Positions 60,612-64,000 of a DNA stretch of 64,000 nt are shown here, piece by piece (position 1 is the stretch's first letter; each line of letters starts with the position of its first letter). A program made the position numbers and the translations under genes. Source of the DNA: Schaedlerella arabinosiphila. Lineage in GTDB: Bacteria; Bacillota; Clostridia; Lachnospirales; Lachnospiraceae. The stretch lies in the NCBI RefSeq assembly GCF_003885045.1, contig NZ_RHJS01000002.1, forward strand, positions 1,116,001 through 1,180,000, read 5' to 3'. The notes under the pieces are model-generated. The model was not told the DNA's origin. It was given only the letters and a program-made list of their open reading frames with translations, and ran no database searches.

Positions 60612-61457
60612 ATGTATTATAATATTGAAAAAATGGACGGATATTTCCGGATTGGAAGCCCGGAAAATGTATTTTGCTATTTGATTGAAGGAACAGACAA
60701 GGCAATGCTGATTGATACGGGGTTTGGATATGGAAATCTGCGGGAGGCTGTGAGGTCTGTTACAGATAAGCCTCTGGTTATCATAAATACACATGGACAT
60801 TGCGACCATGTGGGAGGAAACGGACAGTTTGAAGAGAGCTGCTTTATCCATGAACAGGATCTGGCGCTTTGCTATGAGCATAGCAATCGGGAAATACGTG
60901 CAGGGAATGTGGAACAGGCAAAACACAGTCTGAATTATGAAACAGGTGAAATGTTTGATGCCCTGCCGGAAGATTTTGAAATGGAAACATATCTTAACAG
61001 GAGCTGTGGAAATCTGCAGACAATAAAGGAAGGGGACCTATTCGAGCTTGGCAAGGCTTCGATGGAAATCCTGGAGACGCCGGGACATACCAGGGGAGGA
61101 ATTTCCGTGCTTTACCGCGAAAAGAACCTGTTGTTTATCGGAGATGCCGCCGGATTCTTTGTCTGGCTGTTTGCGAAGGAGACAACCAGCCGTGAAACCT
61201 ATATCCATACATTGGAAAAAATGTATGCTTTGCAGGCGGACGGATATATCGGCGCACATAATCCTGAAATAATGCACAAGGAGGATTTCCAGCTGTATAT
61301 CCGGGCTGCGTCAGAAGCAGATTATGAAAAAGGCGAGCCCTTTGAAAGTTTTTTTGCCCAAGAAACAAAGCCAAAAGTCTGTGCGCTGGATGGAATGACG
61401 TTAAAAGATATGTTCCGCCCAGGATTTGCCGCCGTGGTCATCAGCGCAGAAAAGTAG
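60612..61457 (+). CDS. Metallo-beta-lactamase-fold hydrolase
   Basis: The 281-residue protein shows the fold clearly: MLIDTGFGYGNLRE, the metal motif THGHCDHVGGN near residue 61, LETPGHTRGGISVLY with the third His near 155, and FIGDAAGFF with the Asp. GAGAGGGA lies before ATG 60612; upstream in-frame sequence overlaps the symporter gene and is not part of it. Its substrate is unknown. Position between the symporter and a rhamnosidase suggests a role in releasing a small ester or lactone from the same glycoside, which is inference. Confidence 0.85.
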   Translation: MYYNIEKMDGYFRIGSPENVFCYLIEGTDKAMLIDTGFGYGNLREAVRSVTDKPLVIINTHGHCDHVGGNGQFEESCFIHEQDLALCYEHSNREIRAGNVEQAKHSLNYETGEMFDALPEDFEMETYLNRSCGNLQTIKEGDLFELGKASMEILETPGHTRGGISVLYREKNLLFIGDAAGFFVWLFAKETTSRETYIHTLEKMYALQADGYIGAHNPEIMHKEDFQLYIRAASEADYEKGEPFESFFAQETKPKVCALDGMTLKDMFRPGFAAVVISAEK

Positions 61458-61494
61458 CGGAATCATACAGGAGAACAAAAAGAGGAGAAAAGAA

Positions 61495-64000
61495 ATGCAG
61501 ATTCAGGATTTAAAAATCAATGGAGTAAATAATCCAGTGGGATTCCACATGGACAGTATCATCTGTTCGTGGAAAGTAACACATACGAAGAGTCAAAAAC
61601 AGGCAAACGTGAAAATAGAGGTCAGTGCGGATGAAGATTTTTGCAAAATAATTTTCACAAAGGAAGGCGCGGACTTAAAGCAGCAGGGGGAAACCCTGTG
61701 TATGGAGCTTAAGCCCAGGACTACATATTATTACCGGGTCGCGGTGACCGGGGATCAGGGGGATTCGGCGGTCAGTGAAACCGGAAGCTTTGAGACCGGA
61801 AAGATGGAGGAGCCGTGGCAGGCGGAGTGGATCGCAGCGGCAGAAGAGGACTGCTTTCACCCGGTGCTGCGCAAAGTATTTTCCGTGGAAAAGCCGGTCA
61901 GAAGGGCCAGGATCTACGGTACCGGCGTAGGATTGTTCGAGCTGTACATGAACGGGGAAAAGCTGGGGCAGGAATATCTTGCACCTTATGTGACCCAGTA
62001 TGAGACCAACATCCAGGTGCTGACCTTCCCGGCAGAGGGATTGGCGCAGGGAGAAAACACGCTGGAATTTCTCCTTGGAAAAGGCTGGTACATGGGCGTA
62101 TTCGGCCTGGAGCTGCAGAAACACAACTACGGGGACCGGATGGCGGCGATCGGGGAGCTGCACATCGAATACGAGGACGGCACAGAGGATGTTATCTGCA
62201 CGGACGGAAGCTGGGAATACAGAGGTTCTATGATCGAGGATTCCGGTATTTACGATGGGGAGATCTACAATGAACTGCTCTGGGAGGGAAAGGAGAACCC
62301 TTGGAAACCGGTGAATGTCCTGGAGCATCCGGAGGAAAATGAGGGGACGAAAAATTTGGTGAAGAGTCACCTCATGGATCGCTTAAGTCTTCCGGTGCTG
62401 GCCATGGAAGAACTGGCGGTACAGGAGATCATTCACACCCCGGCGGGAGAAACCGTGCTGGACTTCGGACAGAACTTTGCCGGATTTGTGGAATTTGACG
62501 CAGCGTTTCCGAAGGGGACAAAGATTACGCTGGAATGTGCCGAGATCCTGCAGGAGGGGAATTTTTACCACGGCAATTACCGGGACGCAGTATCCACATT
62601 TACCTATATTTCTGACGGCACAGCGAAAAAAGTCCGGCCCCATTTTACATTTTTCGGATTCCGCTATATCCGTCTCACCGGATGGCCGGGAGAATGCAGA
62701 AAAGAAGCGTTTACAGGAAAGGTGCTGTATTCGGACATTGAACGGACCGGTTATATCCGGACAAACAATGAGAAGATCAACCGCCTGTATGAAAATACGG
62801 TGTGGGGTTTAAAAGGCAATTTCATCGACATGCCCACGGACTGCCCCCAGAGGAGCGAACGCCTGGGCTGGACAGGCGATGCCCAGGTCTTTGCGCCTAC
62901 GGCAAGCTACCATATGGATACCAGGGCATTTTTCCACAAATTCATGAAAGATCTGCGTGATGAGCAGAGATTTCTGGACGGCGGGATTCCCAACTATGTG
63001 CCCAACATCGGACACAAGCCGGACTGCGGGAGCGTGTGGGGGGATGTGGCCACATTTGTCCCCTATGTGCTGTATCAGTATTACGGAAGCGCCGAAGAGC
63101 TGGAGTATTGCTACACGATGATGCGGGACTGGGTGGAGTATATCGACCGGCAGGACGCGGTCAGGGGCGGCAGGCAGTACCTGTACAACTTCGGATTTCA
63201 TTTCGGGGACTGGCTGGCACTGGACGGGCCGACGCCTACCAGCTTCAAGGGCAGCACCAACGACGACTTCATTGCCTCCGTTTACTATTACCGCTCCGTG
63301 CAGATCGTCCGGGAGGCGGCCGGGCGTCTGGGAAAAACAGAGGACGCGAAGCGGTATCAGGAGCTGGAGGAGAAGATCTATGAAGCGGTTCTGCGGGAGT
63401 TCTATACACCCAGCGGCAGGCTTGCCATTGATACCCAGGCAGCTTATGTGATTGCGCTGAAATTCCATGTATACAAGGACCGCCAGAAGCTGATCGGCCA
63501 GTTTAAGCAGCGTTTGATGCAGGACTGCCATCAGATCAAATGCGGCTTCGTGGGGGCGCCCCTTTTGTGCACCGTGCTGGCGGAAGCCGGCTTGTTTGAG
63601 CTGGCCTATGATTTTCTCTTAAAGGAAGGTTTCCCAAGCTGGCTCTACAGCGTCAACCTGGGGGCTACCACCATCTGGGAGCGGTGGAACTCTGTGGGAG
63701 AGGACGGGACCATCAGCGACACCGGGATGAACTCCCTGAACCATTATTCTTACGGCTCTGTGATGGAATTTGTATACGCTTACGCAGCCGGCATCCGTCC
63801 GCTGGAGCCGGGATTTGCAAAAGCGGTGATCGCGCCCCATCCGGACATCCGCCTGAGAAAAATAGAATGCAGCTACAATTCAGTTTCCGGAAACTATGTC
63901 TGCAATTATGAAATCTGCGGGGACGGAAAGATGCGCGTGCAGGTGGAAGTGCCGTTCAACTGTGAGGCGGTTGTGGAGCTTCCGGGCTATCCGGAAAAGA
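61495..64000 (+). CDS. GH78 alpha-L-rhamnosidase (runs off the window)
   Basis: From ATG 61495 (AGAGGAGAAA upstream) at least 835 codons are open to the window edge. The order is a fibronectin-like N-terminal domain (RTTYYYRVAVTGDQG), a carbohydrate-binding beta-sandwich (RARIYGTGVGLFELYMNGEK), and the GH78 barrel with the diagnostic DMPTDCPQRSERLGWTGDAQ, FGDWLA and GATTIWERWN segments. These enzymes remove terminal rhamnose from plant glycosides and polysaccharides. No signal peptide is seen, so it acts inside the cell on imported rhamnosides, probably via the symporter upstream. Only the last C-terminal part is missing. Confidence 0.93.
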   Translation, partial: MQIQDLKINGVNNPVGFHMDSIICSWKVTHTKSQKQANVKIEVSADEDFCKIIFTKEGADLKQQGETLCMELKPRTTYYYRVAVTGDQGDSAVSETGSFETGKMEEPWQAEWIAAAEEDCFHPVLRKVFSVEKPVRRARIYGTGVGLFELYMNGEKLGQEYLAPYVTQYETNIQVLTFPAEGLAQGENTLEFLLGKGWYMGVFGLELQKHNYGDRMAAIGELHIEYEDGTEDVICTDGSWEYRGSMIEDSGIYDGEIYNELLWEGKENPWKPVNVLEHPEENEGTKNLVKSHLMDRLSLPVLAMEELAVQEIIHTPAGETVLDFGQNFAGFVEFDAAFPKGTKITLECAEILQEGNFYHGNYRDAVSTFTYISDGTAKKVRPHFTFFGFRYIRLTGWPGECRKEAFTGKVLYSDIERTGYIRTNNEKINRLYENTVWGLKGNFIDMPTDCPQRSERLGWTGDAQVFAPTASYHMDTRAFFHKFMKDLRDEQRFLDGGIPNYVPNIGHKPDCGSVWGDVATFVPYVLYQYYGSAEELEYCYTMMRDWVEYIDRQDAVRGGRQYLYNFGFHFGDWLALDGPTPTSFKGSTNDDFIASVYYYRSVQIVREAAGRLGKTEDAKRYQELEEKIYEAVLREFYTPSGRLAIDTQAAYVIALKFHVYKDRQKLIGQFKQRLMQDCHQIKCGFVGAPLLCTVLAEAGLFELAYDFLLKEGFPSWLYSVNLGATTIWERWNSVGEDGTISDTGMNSLNHYSYGSVMEFVYAYAAGIRPLEPGFAKAVIAPHPDIRLRKIECSYNSVSGNYVCNYEICGDGKMRVQVEVPFNCEAVVELPGYPEK

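Overview
The window reads as a chromosomal segment of a spore-forming, gut-type Clostridia, most likely Lachnospiraceae. This rests on spoIVA, on the gene order DUF512 protein - der - plsY - gpsA, on purine-rich ribosome binding sites, on many solitary carbohydrate-use genes (GH2, GH3, GH13, GH78, a GPH-type sugar symporter), and on AgrA/AgrC-like LytTR systems. No rRNA and no CRISPR array were seen. One tRNA (Leu, anticodon CAA) lies at 49115-49197.

Layout. 1-12.1 kb: the tail of a molybdenum hydroxylase large subunit and a remarkable FAD-subunit/GltD-like nested fusion, TetR and AraC regulators, an orphan sugar-binding lipoprotein with an SGNH hydrolase, an AAA-ATPase/PD-(D/E)XK protein, and a LytTR two-component pair followed by a DUF6034-like lipoprotein. 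12.1-18.8 kb: PRPP synthetase (minus strand) and a maltodextrin-type ABC operon. The binding-protein gene carries an in-frame TAG, while both permeases and the GH13 enzyme are intact. 19-23.7 kb: a decaying defence island (RloA/RloB or AbiL-like pair, IS4-type transposase remnant, AbiE-type toxin-antitoxin remnant). 23.7-31.1 kb: a repeat-rich accessory locus. Three promoters share tandem LytTR-type direct repeats; one complete response regulator/kinase pair and one truncated regulator remain; they sit among a family of small soluble proteins, several ending in LDIQI or LDLTI, and duplicated leader and trailer sequences. 31.1-40.4 kb: mobile and cargo genes (RelBE-like toxin-antitoxin, a LacI regulator, a rifampin ADP-ribosyltransferase, a truncated kinase, transposase remnants, an HTH/ImmA/PIN-like triad, an intact transposase). 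40.6-49.2 kb: core chromosome (DUF512, der, plsY, gpsA, xdhC, spoIVA, lysA, tRNA-Leu). 49.4-51.7 kb: Uma2 protein and more decayed genes. 51.8-64 kb: a membrane protein, a GGDEF response regulator and a glycan-use block (GH2, GH3, symporter, metallo-beta-lactamase-fold protein, GH78 rhamnosidase running off the end).

How parts may work together. The LacI regulator at 32.7-33.8 kb has an operator-like site in its own promoter that shares 11 identical bases with a site ahead of the maltodextrin operon 20 kb away, so it is a plausible regulator of that operon. The LytTR pair at 24-25.9 kb probably activates itself and the neighbouring small-protein genes through the shared repeats. The most promising undescribed systems are this LytTR/LDIQI locus, the HTH-ImmA-PIN triad at 36.5-38.6 kb, and the nested FAD-subunit/GltD fusion at the left edge.
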